Position numbers and translations under genes: made by a program. A stretch of 64,000 nt of DNA from Streptomyces sp. CB02959 (GTDB lineage Bacteria; Actinomycetota; Actinomycetes; Streptomycetales; Streptomycetaceae): positions 434,001 to 498,000 of the forward strand of contig NZ_NNBP01000001.1 in assembly GCF_002803155.1 (NCBI RefSeq), written 5' to 3'. Positions 1 through 13,200 of the stretch are shown here, in pieces. Under the pieces are notes generated by a model. That model was given only the letters and a program-made list of their open reading frames with translations, made no database searches and was not told where the DNA came from. Each line of letters opens with the position of its first letter. The first letter of the stretch is position 1.

Positions 1-3000
1 CAGTCCGCGAGCTCGACGCCGCCGAGGTCGACCAGCGCCTCGAACCGGTCGTCGAGCTCCGCCGCGGATCCGACGGGTACGGCGCCCGGCAGGGCGTCGG
101 CGAGGCGGCGGGCGGCCGGCCCGGCGCCGAGGACGGCCACCGCGGCCGGCGGGCGGCCGGGGGTGGCCTCGGCGGGCTCCCACGCGCGGGTCAGCAGCCG
201 GGTCCCGTCGGGTGCCGGGACGCCGGCCGGCCGCCGGTGCGCGGCGAACACCTCGCCGAACGCGTCCGGTTCGGCGACCGGGCGCCACACCTCGTCGTAG
301 CCGGAGTCCTGGAGCACCTGCCGCCAGCCGGCCGCGGTGAGGATCGGCGCGCCGGGGATGCGGACGTCCTCGTCGTCGTAGCGCCACCAGCCGTCCAGGA
401 GGCCGAAGGTCAGGGTGAGCACCGCGGACTTGCGGGTGACCTCGTTGATGACGAGGACGCCGCCGGGGCGCAGCGCGGCCGCCAGGTTGCGCAGGACGAG
501 GCGGATGTCCCGGGTGGCGTGCAGCACGTTGGTCGCCACGATCACGTCGCAGTCGCCGCCGGTGAGCTGCTCGCCCGCGCCGGGCTGTTCGACGTTCCAC
601 CGGCCGTAGCGCAGGTATCCGCGGCCGGGCCCGAAGCGGCGCTCGGCCTGGTCCAGGAAGGCCGGGGACAGGTCGGTGTACCAGTACTCGACGCGGTCCG
701 CGTGGGCGTCGAGGCGGGGCAGGACGACGGCGGTGGTGCCGCCGGTGCCGGCGCCGACCTCGGCGAGGCGGACGGTGGCCCCGGTGCCGTCGGCGAGGCG
801 CTCGCGCACGGCCGCCGCGGTCACCTCGGCGACCACGTCGTTGAGCCGGTCGGCGACCGCGTTGCCCTGGTACACCGCGGTGAGCTTGGCCATGGAGCCG
901 CCGGGGAACAGCACGTCGGTCGCGGGCACCGTGCCGGACAGGATCCCGGGCAACTGGTCGATGCACTCCTCGACCAGGGAGAGCTGCGCGTTCCAGTACG
1001 GGTCGGCGGCGAAGCGCGCCCGGACCGCCGGCCATTGCGCGCCCGGCGCCGGGGACGGCCCGGCCGCCAGCTCCAGGACGCCGCCGTCCAGCCGGGTCAG
1101 GCCCGCGGCGGTGAGCAGCCGTGCGGCCTCGTCCAGCCAGCGGCGGTACTTGTCCACGACGGACATCCGCCGGGCCAGCTCGGCCACCGGCTCGGTGCGC
1201 CCGTGCGCGAACGCGCCGGCGGTACGGAGCCGTTCCAGCAGCCGGCCGGCGATCAGCCGGTCGAGTTCGTCCGCGGACAGGGCCGCCGGGGCCGGGGCGG
1301 CGGGGATGCGGGTGTCCTCCTTGAGCCGGGCCAGGCCGCCCGCGGGCGCGGTCGGCGGGCGGTGCCGCGCCGGGTCGCCGTCGGCGGCGGGGGCGGGGGC
1401 TGCGTCGTCGAAGGCGCCGGGGAACCGCTCGGCCAGATGGGCCGCCAGGTCGCGGACGGTGGTGTACTCGAAGAGCAGCGTGGGGGCCAGTTCCTGGCCC
1501 ACGGCGTCCTGCACCGCCTCGACCAGGCCCAGCACCTGCACCGAGTCGATGCCCAGCTCGTAGTAGCCGGAGGTCACCGGTATCGACTGCGGCGCGCGGC
1601 CCAGGTGTTCGGCCAGCAGCCGCCGCAGGAACTCCTGCGCGCGGGCGGTGGCGGTCGCGCCGGGCAGCGCTCCCCCGGCGGCGGCCGGGGCTTCCGGCCC
1701 CGCCGCGCCGGCGGCGGGCGCCACGGCCTTGCTGGACAGCTCGGACAACTCGGCCACCTGCCGGCCCTCCTGGTCGAAGAAGTCCACGGAGAGCCGGACG
1801 ATCTCGCCGCGGCGGCTCACCGAGGAGCGGCGTACCCGGGCCGTGCAGCGCTCGGTCAGCGGTCCGGTCGTGCGGAACGAGGACAGGTGCAGCGGCAGGA
1901 ACGCCCGGCCGTCGGTGTCGAGCAGCGCGCCGGCCGCGACCGTCCCGCCGAGCAGCAGGGCCGGGTGCACCAGGAAGTCGCCTGGTGCGGCGGTGAGTTC
2001 GGCGGTCAGCTGCTCCTGGTCGGTGCGGACCAGGCCGTCGGCGCGCGCCGCGCCGCGGTACCGCTGGCCGTTCCCGGCGTCCCGGTCGTAGGTCTCGGCC
2101 AGCGGCCTGGGAGTGCCGTGCGGGTGGCTCACCAGGTGCTCCCGGAAGGCCGGCGGGCCGGTCACCTCGACCTCGGCCGTGGCGTAGGGCTCGCCGTCGG
2201 TCACCGTGACCTGCCACCGGCCGGGCCCGTCCGGGGCGCAGCGGACCTCGGCGGTCACCGGCCGGTCGGTGACGTCCAGCGGCCGCAGCGCGGTGAGGTT
2301 GCGGACCGTCAACTGCTCGACCGGGTGCCCGTGGTCGCGGAACACCCCGGCGATGAGGTCGGGGTAGGCCAGTGCGGGCAGCAGGAACCGGCCCTGCACC
2401 TGGTGCCCGGCGATGACCGGGGTCGCGGTGGAGAGCGGCACCTCGCCGCGCGGCGGGGCGTCCTGGGGTGCCGGGGGCGGGGCCGGGCGGGTGCGCACCG
2501 CGTCGGCGGCGGGCAGCCAGCAGCGTTCGCGGGCGAACGGGTAGCCGGGCAGCGGCACCAGCGGGCCGTCGCCGGGCCAGTCGACCTGCGCGCCGCGGAC
2601 CCAGGCGGCCGCCAGCTCGCGCGGGGTGCGGTCCGCGGCCGGGGCGGCGGAGCGGACCGCGGTGCCGGTGAGGACCTGCGGTGCGGGCGCGCCCGCCAGG
2701 TGCCGGTCGAGCGCGGCCACCAGGTCGGTCACGCCGTCGAAGACCACGGCGAGGCGGTGGGCCATCGGCTCACGGGTGCGCAGCGTCGCGGCGAGCGCGG
2801 CGGGGTGGGTGTCCCGTCCGTCGCCGCGGAGGAACTCCGCCATCCGCGCGGTGTGTTCGGTGAGCCGCTCCGCGTCGCGTGCGGAGAGCACGCAGACGTA
2901 CGGCGGCTCCGGCACGGGGGGCTGCGTGGGTGACACGAACTCCTCCAGGATCACATGGGCGTTGCTGCCGCCCGCGCCGAACGCGCTGATGCCGGCGGTG

Positions 3001-4224
3001 CGGGGCAGCGGACGGCCCGCGGCGTCGACGCGCGGCACCCAGGGGGCGAGTTCGCGCTGCAGCCGGAAGGGGGTGGCGTCCAGGTCGAGGTGGGGGTTGA
3101 GGCGTTCGGCGTGCAGCGAGGGCACCAGCTCCCGGTGCCGCAGCTGGAGCAGGACCTTGGTCAGTGCGGCCATGCCCGCGGCCGACTCGGCGTGGCCGAT
3201 GTTGGACTTCACCGAGCCGATCGGGATGCGCACCCCGTCCAGGTCGTGTCCCTGGAAGGCGCGGGCCAGGCCGCTGATCTCCACCGGGTCGCCGAGCGAG
3301 GTGCCGGTGCCGTGCGCCTCCAGGTAGTCCAGTTCCGCGGGGGTCAGACCGGCCCGGGACAGCGCCTCGCCGATCATCACGCCCTGGGACCGGGGGTTGG
3401 GCACGCTGAAGCCCTTTCCGGCCCCGCCGTGGTTGACCGCCGTGGACCGGACCACGGCGAGGATGCGGTCACCGGCCGCCTCGGCCGCGGAGCGCCGCTT
3501 GAGCAGCACCGCCCCGGCGCCCTCGGCGGGCACGTAGCCGTCGCCGCCCTCGCCGAAGCTGCGGCACCTGCCGTCGGTGGACAGGAAGCCGCCCTTGGCG
3601 AGCTGCAGGTACTTCAGCGGGTGGCTGGAGACGTTGACGCCGCCGGCCACCGCCACCTCGCAGTCCCCGTCCCGGATCGCCCGGCAGGCCAGGTGCAGGG
3701 CGGTGAGCGAGGACGAGCACATGGTGTCGAGGGCGATGCTCGGGCCGTCGAAGTCGAAGAAGTAGGACACCCGGTTGGCCACCGAGGCGTACGACGACGA
3801 GGTGGCCGCGCCGTCGCCGCGCAGGGCCTCGTCGACGCCGTACAGCTGGTAGTGGCCGTACATCAGGCCGACGAAGACGCCGGTGCGGACCGTGGACAGC
3901 GCCGCCCGCGAGGTGCCCGCGTCCTCCAGGAGGTGCCACACCGTCTGCAGGAAGATCCGCTCCTGCGGGTCGATGTGCTCCGCCTCCACCTGGGACATGC
4001 GGAAGAACATCGGATCGAACGACGCCACGTCGGAGAGCCAGCCGCCCCACTTGGCGTACGTCTTGCCGGGGGCGTCGCGGTCCGGGTCGTAGAACCGGCC
4101 GTGGTCCCAGCGGTCCTCCGGCACCTCCTCGATGCTGTCCTTGCCGGCCCGCAGGTTGCGCCAGAACTCCCGCAGGTCGTCGGCCTGCGGGTAGCGGCCG
4201 GCCACCCCGACGATCACGATCTCG
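1..4224 (-). other. PKS module 4 (partial): KS-DH-like-ACP-cMT-
   Basis: KS has Cys4375 in DTMCSSS. The DH-like domain keeps HQVQGRFLLP (His4813), but the second catalytic motif reads HPALLLGG, so Leu4964 replaces the catalytic Asp. An ACP (Ser5100 in LGIDSV) comes before, not after, a C-methyltransferase whose SAM motif AEVGAGTGGTT is near residue 5360. The last 80 or so residues before the window edge look like the start of a KR structural part. The ACP-MT-KR order is non-canonical but is known in leinamycin-like trans-AT synthases. The expected outcome is a C-methylated unit; whether this module dehydrates is unclear. Confidence 0.8.
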
Positions 4225-7200
4225 TCCTCGGGGTCGGGTTCGGCCGCGGGGTCGGGCACGGTGGCGTGCACGGCCGGGCCGGGGACGGCCGCGGCGGGGA
4301 CCACCGCCGCCTCGGCCGCGGCGGGGAGCGTGCCCACCGCCGCCTCGGCGGCCGCGTCCTCGGCGCCCGGTGCGGACGCCCGCCGGGGGGCGGCCAGTTC
4401 GCGCATCGCGGCGGGGTGCCCCTCGGCCAGGTACGCCGCCAGCTCGCCGATCGTCAGGTACTCGAAGAACAGGGTCTTGGACAGCGGGCCGAACCGCTCC
4501 TCCAGTGCCCGGGTGAGGCTCAGCACCAGCAGCGAGTCGACTCCGTAGTGGTCGAACGGCTCGTCCTCCGCGACGTCGTCGAGCGGCATCTTCAGCTCGG
4601 CGGCCAGCAGTTCGCGCAGGAACGCGACGGCGGCGGGGCGGAGCGCACCGTCGTCCGGGGCCGGCCCGGCCGGGGCGGCCGCCGCGGGAACCGGCTCCGG
4701 CTCGGCGGGGCGCCGGCGCAGGGCCTCGGCGATCCGCCCGCGGTCGCCCGCGGTGAGCAGGACCCGGGAGGCGCCGGTGGCCAGCGCGCCCTCCAGGGCG
4801 TCGAGTGCGGCCCCGGTCGGCAGCGGCTCCATGCCGAACTCGCGCCGCATGCCCTGCCGGGCCTCGGCGGTGAGGGTCATACCGCCGTCGCGCCAGAGCG
4901 ACCAGTCGACCGTCAGGCTGCGGCCGGGGCGCCGCTCCAGATAGTGGTCCAGGAAGCTGTTGGCGACGGCGTAGTCGGTCTGCCCGACGTTGCCGAACAC
5001 CGCGGCGGTCGAGCCGAACGCGACGACGTAGTCGGGGTCGTCCGCCCGGGTCGCCTCGTCCAGGTGGACCAGGCCCCGCACCTTGGGCGCGAGCACCGCG
5101 TCGGCGTCCGCGCGGCTCTTGTGCAGCGCCAGCGAGTCCCGCAGCGTGCCCGCCGCGTGCACCACACCGGCGATCCGCCCGAAGCGGCGCCGGGCCTCGT
5201 CCACCACCCGCTCGACATCGGCCCGCACGGCGACGTCGGCCGCCAGGTGCAGCCAGCCGTCCGGCAGCGGTTCGGCCGGTGCGGTCCGGCTGATCAGCAC
5301 GATGCGGGCGCCGGGGTGCGCGGCGATCCGCTCGGCGACCAGCCGCGCCAGCTTGCCGGAGCCGCCGGTGATGAGGTGCGCGCCGTCCCGGGCCAGCGGC
5401 GAGGCGCCGGTCCTGGGGAGGGCGAGTTCACGCCAGCCGCGGGCCGCGCGCCGGCCGGTGCCGGTCCGCACCTCCGGCTCGCGGCCGGGGAGTTCGGCGA
5501 GCACCAGCTCGGCGAGTTCCCGGACGGAGGCGGTGGCGGAGCCGGTGCGGGCCAGCACGCTCATCCGGATCGCGGGGTACTCCTGGCCGATCGACCGGGC
5601 GAGGCCGTCGAGCGCACGGTGCGCCGCCCCGGCGGCCCCGGCCCGGTCGTCGTGGACGTACAGGTAGCGCAGCGGCCCGCCGCTTGCGGCGATCCGGTTC
5701 CGGCAGACGTCGAGGGCCGTGTGGAACCCGTCGCGCAGCGCGGCGTCGAGCCCGTCCCCGGTGGCGAGGTGGACGACCTGCGAGGCCGTCTCCACGCCGC
5801 CGACGCGCACCGTCAACTCCGGTGCCAGCAGCGCCAGTTCGTCGCGGAGTGCCTGGGCGCGGCCGTCCCCGGTGTCGAGGACGGCGAGCGGACCGGCCGC
5901 GGCCCGCGGGGCGGGCTCCGGTGCGGTGTCCGCCTCCTGCCACACCGGTTCGAAGGCGTGCACCGCGGGCTCGGCCTGCGGTACGGCGCGCAGGGTGAAG
6001 CGCTCGATGCGCGCCACCACCGTGCCGTCGGGGGCGGCCAGGACGATACGGAAGACCTGGGCGTCCGCGCCGGTCTCCACCGCCTCGGCGTGCACCAGGC
6101 ACTCGGCGGGGAGTTCGGCGAAGAGCTGCACCGACCCGATCGAGTAGGGCAGGTGCGGTGTCGAGCCCTCCACCAGCCAGCCGGCCGTCTGGAGCGCGCC
6201 GTCCAGGAGCGAGGGGTGGAACCGGTACGCGCCGTTCTCGGGGCGGCGCAGCCGCGCCAGGGCCTCGCCGTCACCGAGCGCCAGCTCCTCGATGACCTGG
6301 AAGGCCGGGCCGTAGCGGAAGCCCAGGGTGTGGAAGTAGGCGTAGGCCTCCTGCCGGGTCCGGTGCCGTTGGCACCGGGCGCGCACCGCGGCCGGGTCGA
6401 TCCGGCCGGGGGCCGGCGCGGCGTCCGCGCCGGGCGCGTCGAGCACCACGCGACCGCGGGCGTGCGGGCGTTCGCCGACGACCTCGAACGCGCCGGAGGG
6501 CGCCACCACCACCCGCAGGTCCTTGGGGTGGCCGGGCCGGAGGGCGACGGGCGCGGCCCACACGACGTCGTCGATCCGCCGGACCGCGGCCGCGCCGTGC
6601 GCCCGCTCCCCGGCGAGCCGCGCCATCTCCAGGTACACCACGCCGGGCAGCACCAGCTCCTGGCCGACCTGGTGGTCGGCGAGGTAGAACTCCGCCCCGG
6701 TGAGCCGCTTGGCGAAGGCGGCCTCGACGAACGTCGAGACGTTCTCGTCCAGCAGCGCGGCCGGGTCGGCCGGGGCCGGGGCGGCGCTCGGCGCCCCGCC
6801 GTCGGCCGGGGCCGCGGCGTCGACCCAGTGCCGGGTCGGCTCGAACGGGTAGGTGGGCAGCGCGATCCGGCGGGCCGGCGGCAGTGCGGACCAGTCCACG
6901 TCCGCGCCGTCGGTCCACAGCTGGGCCAGGGACGCGAGGTCCCGCTCGGCCGACAGCGCGCGGACGAAGTCCTGCCAGGCCGCGCCGCGCGAGGCCGCGG
7001 TACGGCGCCGGTCACCGCTCACCCGGGCGCGCAGCGCCCCCGCCCCGGCCCGGCCCTCGGCACCCGCGTCCAGCTGCGCCAGGAGTTCGGCGCGGTCGCG
7101 GGCGACGAAGGCGAGCCGCTCCTCCATGGCGTCCCGGCCGGTGCGCAGGGTGAAGGCGACATCGGCGGGCGCGGGCTCGGTCCGCCGGACGAAGGCGGCC

Positions 7201-10200
7201 AGCCGCCGGGCCTGTTCCCGCAGGCCGCGCTCGGTCCGGGCGGACAGCACGAACAGGTCCTCCGCGGCGCGGTCCGGACCGTGCGGTACGGCCGGCGCCT
7301 CCTCGATCACCACATGCGCGTTGGCGCCGCCGAAGCCGAAGGAGCTGACGCCCGCGCGGCGGGGCAGCGCGGAGCCGTCCTCGGCCACGGGTGCGGACCA
7401 CGGCCGGGTGGTGTCGACGATCTCGAAGGGGCTCCCGTCCAGTTCGAGGTAGGGGTTGCGCTCGCGGAAGTGCAGGCTGGCCGGGAGGGTGCGGTGCTGG
7501 AGCGCGAGCACGACCTTGAGCAGTCCGGCGATCCCGGCGGCGGCTTCCAGATGGCCGATGTTGGTCTTCACCGAGCCGATGCCGCAGCCGGGTCCGGTCG
7601 CCTCGGCGTCCCCGCGCAGCCGCCCGAACGCCTCGGTCAGACCGGCGATCTCGATCGGGTCGCCGAGCGCGGTGCCGGTGCCGTGCGCCTCGATGTAGCC
7701 GACCGTGCGGGGGTCGATGCCCGCCGCCCGGTAGGCGTCGACGAGCAGGTCGGCCTGCGCGCCGGGGTTGGGCGAGGTGAGCGAGGTGGTGCGGCCGCCG
7801 TGGTTGACCGCGGCCGCCTTGATCACCGCGGCCACCCGGTCGCCGTCCCGGCGGGCGGCCGCGTGGTCCCGGAGCACGACCACGCCCACGCCCTCGCCGC
7901 GAACGTAGCCGTTGGCGGAGGCGTCGAACGCCTTGCAGCGGCCGTCCTCGCTGAGCATCTCGTTGCGGCTGAGGGCGGTGTAGAGCCCCGGGTCGAGGAT
8001 CAGGCTGACCCCGCCCGCGATGGCCAGGTCGCAGGTGCCGTCGCGCAGGGCGGTGACCGCCTGCTGCACGGCCGTCAGCGAGCTGGAGCAGGCGGTGTCC
8101 ACCGCGACGCTGGGGCCGCGCAGGTCGAGGAGGTACGAGATCCGGTTCGGGATGATCGACTGGGCGGCGCCCGTGAGGGTGTGCGGCTCGGCCGTCCGTC
8201 CAGCGGCCCGCTGCACCTCGGTGTAGTCGGAGTTGGTGGTGCCGATGAAGACCCCGACCCGTCGGCCCGCGAGGTCCGAGGCCCGGTAACCGGCGTCCTC
8301 GATCGCCGACCACACCACTTCGAGGAGCAGGCGCTGCTGGGGGTCCATCAGCTCGGCCTCGCGGGGCGAGATCGCGAAGAAGGCGGCGTCGAAGCGGTCC
8401 ACGCCGGAGAGGAAACCGCCCCAGCGGGAGCGGGAGCTCTCGGTGTGCGCCCGCCAGTCCCAGCGGTCGGCGGGGATCTCGGTGACCAGGTCCCGGCCCT
8501 GTGCCAGGTTCTCCCAGAACTCCGTGAGATCGGCGGAACCGGGCAGCCGGCCGGCCATGCCGACGATCGCGACGTCACCGGTCCCGGTGCGGTCGGCGAC
8601 GGCCGGGCCGCTGCCGAACGCCGCGCCGGTGGGCGCGGTGCCCTCGGCGTTGACGGCGTTGACGGCGTTCACGGTGCCCTCGGCGTTCACGGCGTCCGCA
8701 ACGGGCACCGGGCCACCGGTCCCGGCCGGCGGTGCCTCCTCGTGCGGTCCGTCGCCGCGGCCGGCCCCGGCGAGGTGGGCGGCCACCGCGGAGACGGTCG
8801 GGTAGCGGTAGAACAGCGTCGGCAGCACCTCGGTGCCGTACCGCTCGCTGATCCGGGTGCTGAGCGCGGTGAAGCTGACCGAGTTCATGCCGAGTTGGCC
8901 GAGCGGGACGTCCGGGGGGACCTGCGCGGGGTCCGTGCCCAGGAGGTCCGCGATCAGCGCGGTCAGCTCGGCGGTACGGACCGCGGAGGTCGCGGAGGAG
9001 CCCGCGGCGCGCGCCGGGATCTCCGGGGCGGCCGCGGCGGCCGGTGCGCCCGGCCCTGCCGACCCGGTCAACTCCGCCAGGGGCGCGTCGGTCAGCCGGC
9101 CGCGGTCCACCTTCCCGTTGAGGGTCTGCGGCAGCGACGCCACCGGGACCAGGACCTCGGGGACCATGTGCGCGGGCAGCCACCGGGCCAGCGCCTCGCG
9201 GGGCGGCGGCGCGCCGCCGTCGAGCTCCAGGAAGGCGTGCAGGACGTTCTCACCGCCGGTGCGGCGCGCGACCACGGCGGCCTCGCGGACCCCGGCCTGC
9301 GCGCGCAGCACCGCCTCGATCTCGCCCGGTTCGATCCGGAAGCCGCGGACCTTCACCTGGGCGTCGAGCCGGCCCAGGTACGCGATCCGGCCGTCGGGCA
9401 GGGCGCGCACCAGGTCGCCGGTGCGGTAGCGGCGGACGCCGTCGGTGGTGACGAACCGTTCGGCGGTCAGCTCCGGGCGGCCCAGATAGCCGGTGGCCAG
9501 GCCCGCGCCCCCGATGTACAGCTCGCCGGGCACGCCTGCCGGGACCGGTCGGCCCCGGGTGTCGAGCACGTGCAGTTCGGTGTTGGCGATCGGGTGGCCG
9601 ATGGTGACCGGCTCACCGGGCGCGAGGCGGCACACGGCCGACCAGATGGTGGTCTCGGTCGGCCCGAACATGTTCCACACCTGGCCGGCGCGGGCCAGCA
9701 GCTGCTCGGCGGTGTCCTGGTCGAGGGCCTCTCCCCCGCACAGCACCTTCAGGTCGGGGTCGCCCGACCAGCCGGCGGCGAGCAGCATCTTCCAGGTGGC
9801 GGGGGTGGCCTGGACGACCGTGGCCGGGCTCGCGTCGAGCAGGCGGCGCAGCAGGACGCCGTCCCGGGCGACCTCGGTGGGCACGATCTCCACCCGGCCG
9901 CCGGTGATCAGCGGCAGGAACAGTTCCAGGGCGGCGATGTCGAAGCAGACGGTGGTGAGCGCCAGCAGGTGGTCGCCGGCCGTCAGACCGGGTTCCTCGG
10001 CCATCGACAGCAGGAGGTTGGCCAGCGCCCGGTGCGGCACCTGGACGCCCTTGGGGCGGCCGGTCGATCCCGAGGTGTAGATCACGTACGCGGCGTCGTG
10101 CGCGGTCGGCCCGGCGGTCGCCCCGGGCCCGCCGGTGCCGGCGGTGCCCTCGATGCCGGCGGTGCCCTCGATGCCGTCGATGCCGTCGTCGGTCGCGTCG

Positions 10201-13200
10201 ACCTGCAGGACGGGGGTGCCGAGGTCGGGGTGCGTTGCGGAGGAGCGCACCAGCAGCAGGTGCAGTCCGGCGTCCTCGGCCATGTACCGCAGCCGCTCGG
10301 CCGGGTAGCCGGGGTCCAGCGGCACGTAGGCGCCACCGGCCGCGAGCACGCCGAGCAGCGCGACGAGCATGTCCGCGGACCGGTCGACCAGCACGCCGAC
10401 CCGGCGTCCCGGCGCGACTCCGCGGCGCCGGAGGCGGTCGGCGAGCGCGTCGGTCCGGGCCACCAGCTCCCGGTAGGTCAGCGTGGTGTCCGGGTCGGAC
10501 ACCGCGATCGCCTCGGGCGTGCGGCGGGCCTGCTCGGCGAGCAGGGCGGGCAGGACGCGGTCCTCGGGGTAGTCGCGCCGGACCCGCCGGTGCCGCTCCT
10601 GGGCGGCGCCCAGTTCGTCGGCGCTCTGCACGGGCAGCCGGTCGACGGCGCGGTCCGGTCCGGTCAGGGCCGCGTCGAGCAGCACGCCGAAGTGCGCGCC
10701 GAGCCGCCGCACGGTGTCCTCGTCGAAGAGGTCCGGGTTGTACTTGAGGCAGTACCGGGCGCCCTCGGGCTCCTCGACGACCTCCAGCGTGACGTCGAAC
10801 TCGCCTTCCTGGTGGACGCCGGGGAACACCCCGGACACCGGTGCGGTGTCGTTGTCGTCCTCCACCCAGTTCTGGAAGTAGAAGGCGGTGTCGAAGAGGC
10901 GGGACGCGCGCAGTTCCTGGGCGAGGGTCAGGAGCGGGTAGTCGCTGTGCTCCAGGGCCGCGAGGACGGTGTCCCGCACGTCGCGCAGCAGGGTCCGGAA
11001 GTCCTGCTCCGGGTCGATGTCGTGCTTGAGGACGACCATGTTCATGAAGTAGCCGAGCACCTCGGCGTACTGCGGGGACGGGCGCCCGGCGACGGGGGTG
11101 CCGATCAGGACGCGGTCCTGCTGGGAGTAGCGGTGCAGCAGGGTGGCGTAGACCGCGAGCAGGACGGCGAAGAGCGAGGTCCGCTCCTCGGCGGCCAGCC
11201 GGCGGGCGGCCTGGATCTGCCGTGCGGTCAGCCGGCCTTCGACCGAGGCGCCGCGGTAGCTCGGCACGGCCGGGCGGGGGCGGTCCAGCGGGAGCTGGAG
11301 CGCGGGCAGGTCGCCGGAGAGCTGCCGCAGCCAGTAGGCACGCAGCCGGTCGCCGTGCTCCGAACCCAGCATCTCCGTCTGCCAGTCGACGAAGTCGGCG
11401 AAGGTCGCGGACGGCTCGGTGGCCGGCGGGCGCTGCCGGTAGAACGCGGACAGCTCGCGCAGGAACACGGCGATGGACAGGCCGTCGAAGACGATGTGGT
11501 GGAAGGTGAGCAGCAGGACCCGCCGGCCGTCCGCCAGGGCGAACAGGGTGGCCCGCAGCAGCGGCCCGCCCGCCAGGTCGAAGGGTTCCCGGACGGCCGC
11601 CCGGGCCGCCTCGCGGACCTCGTCCGGGTCGCCGGTGGCCAGCTCCCGCCGGTCGAGGACGATTTCCCGGGCGGGTTCGATGATCTGCTGGTCGCCGGTC
11701 ACCCGGGCGCGCAGCTGGGGGTGCCGGTCGACCATCGACCGGAGCGCCGCGCGCAGGGCGGCTTCGTCGGTGTCGGGTGCGAGCCAGAAGGCCAGCGGCA
11801 GGTTGTAGGCGTAGTTGCCGGGGGCGGTCCGCTCGATCACGCTCAGCGCCCGCTGGCCCGCCGAGAGCGGGAAGGCGACGGCTTCGGCGCGGGGCTGCGG
11901 CGCCGGGGCCTGCCCGGCGCCGGGCACGTCGTCGAGCCCACCGTCGGGCCCGTCGCCGATCAGTCCGGCGAGGTGGTCGGCGACGTCGCGCAGGGTGGGG
12001 TGCTGGAGCAGGTCGCCCAACCGGACCCGGAGGCCCAGCTCCTCCTCGATCGCCGCCGCGATCTTCATGCCGCTGAGCGAGTCGAAGCCGTAGTCGGACA
12101 GCAGCCGCTCGGGGTCGGCCGGTTCGTCGAGCTTCAGGGTGGCCGCGACGATGTCGCCGAGCCGGGACAGCAGCCCCTGGCCCGCCGCGGCGGCGCGGTC
12201 GGCCGGCGGCGGCGCCGCGGCGGCCGGCGCGGTCGCCGGGGCCTGCGCGGCGGGGGCGGTGTGCGCCCCGATGATCACGTGCTGGCCGAGGGTCGGACCG
12301 CGGTCCAGGACCAGGGCGTCGGTGAAGCCCTCCTCGATCAGGAGCCGCTGCCAGGTCTGCGGGGTGGCCAGCGGGGCGTCCTTGATGCGCAGCTCCGGGT
12401 CGGTGAAGGCCCACCAGCCCTCCAGCACACCGCCGGTGACGGTGATGCTGCTGCGGATCGAGGTCAGTTCGTTGAGCACCAGCCAGCCGCCGGGGCGCAG
12501 CAGTTCGCGGGCCGTGCGCAGCGTGCGGCGCAGGTCGCCGGTGGCGTGCACGACGTTGGTGGCCACCACGACGTCCGTGCCGCCGGGGGTGAAGCCCTGG
12601 TCGGCGAGGGGCCGTTCGAGGTTGAGCATGCGGAACCGGGTGAACGGGTGGCGGGCGCCGAACCGCTCCTCCGCGGACTCCAGGAACTGCGGCGAGATGT
12701 CGGTGAAGACGTACTCGGCGCGGTCGGCCCAGGGGGCCAGTGCGGGCAGCACCCGGTCCGTGGTGGCGCCGGTGCCGGCCCCGAACTCCACGACGCGCAG
12801 CCGCTCACCGGCGCCGAGTGCGGGCACCCGCCGCCGTGCGTACTCGGCCACCGTCTCGGCGACCAGCGCGTTGAAGGCGTCGGTCAGCGGGTTGCCGCGG
12901 TAGAAGTCCTCGACCAGTTCCATCGACGCGTTCGGGAACATGATCTCGGTGGCGCCGACCTCGCCGCGCAGCACCTGCGGGTAGCTGCGCAGGAACAGCC
13001 GGGTCAGCTCCACCGTGGCCCGGATGTCCGGGTGGTCGGCGGCTATCCGGTCCAGTGCGCGTTCCCGCGTGTCCGCGGGGGTGCGGTCCCCGGCCGCGAG
13101 GACCTCGACGGCGTCCCCGCGCACGGCCAGGTGCCCGGCGCCGGCGAGGATGTTCAGCAGGGCCGCGTGCAGCCGGTGGTACTTCGGCACGATGCCGAGC

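Noticed and set aside
9613..12414. Long minus-strand frames in other registers within the PKS (also 12805-16095 and 7012-8313)
   Set aside because: They translate to Arg/Pro/Gly-rich nonsense while the main frame in register with 16841 carries all the motifs. GC bias at third positions keeps stops rare.
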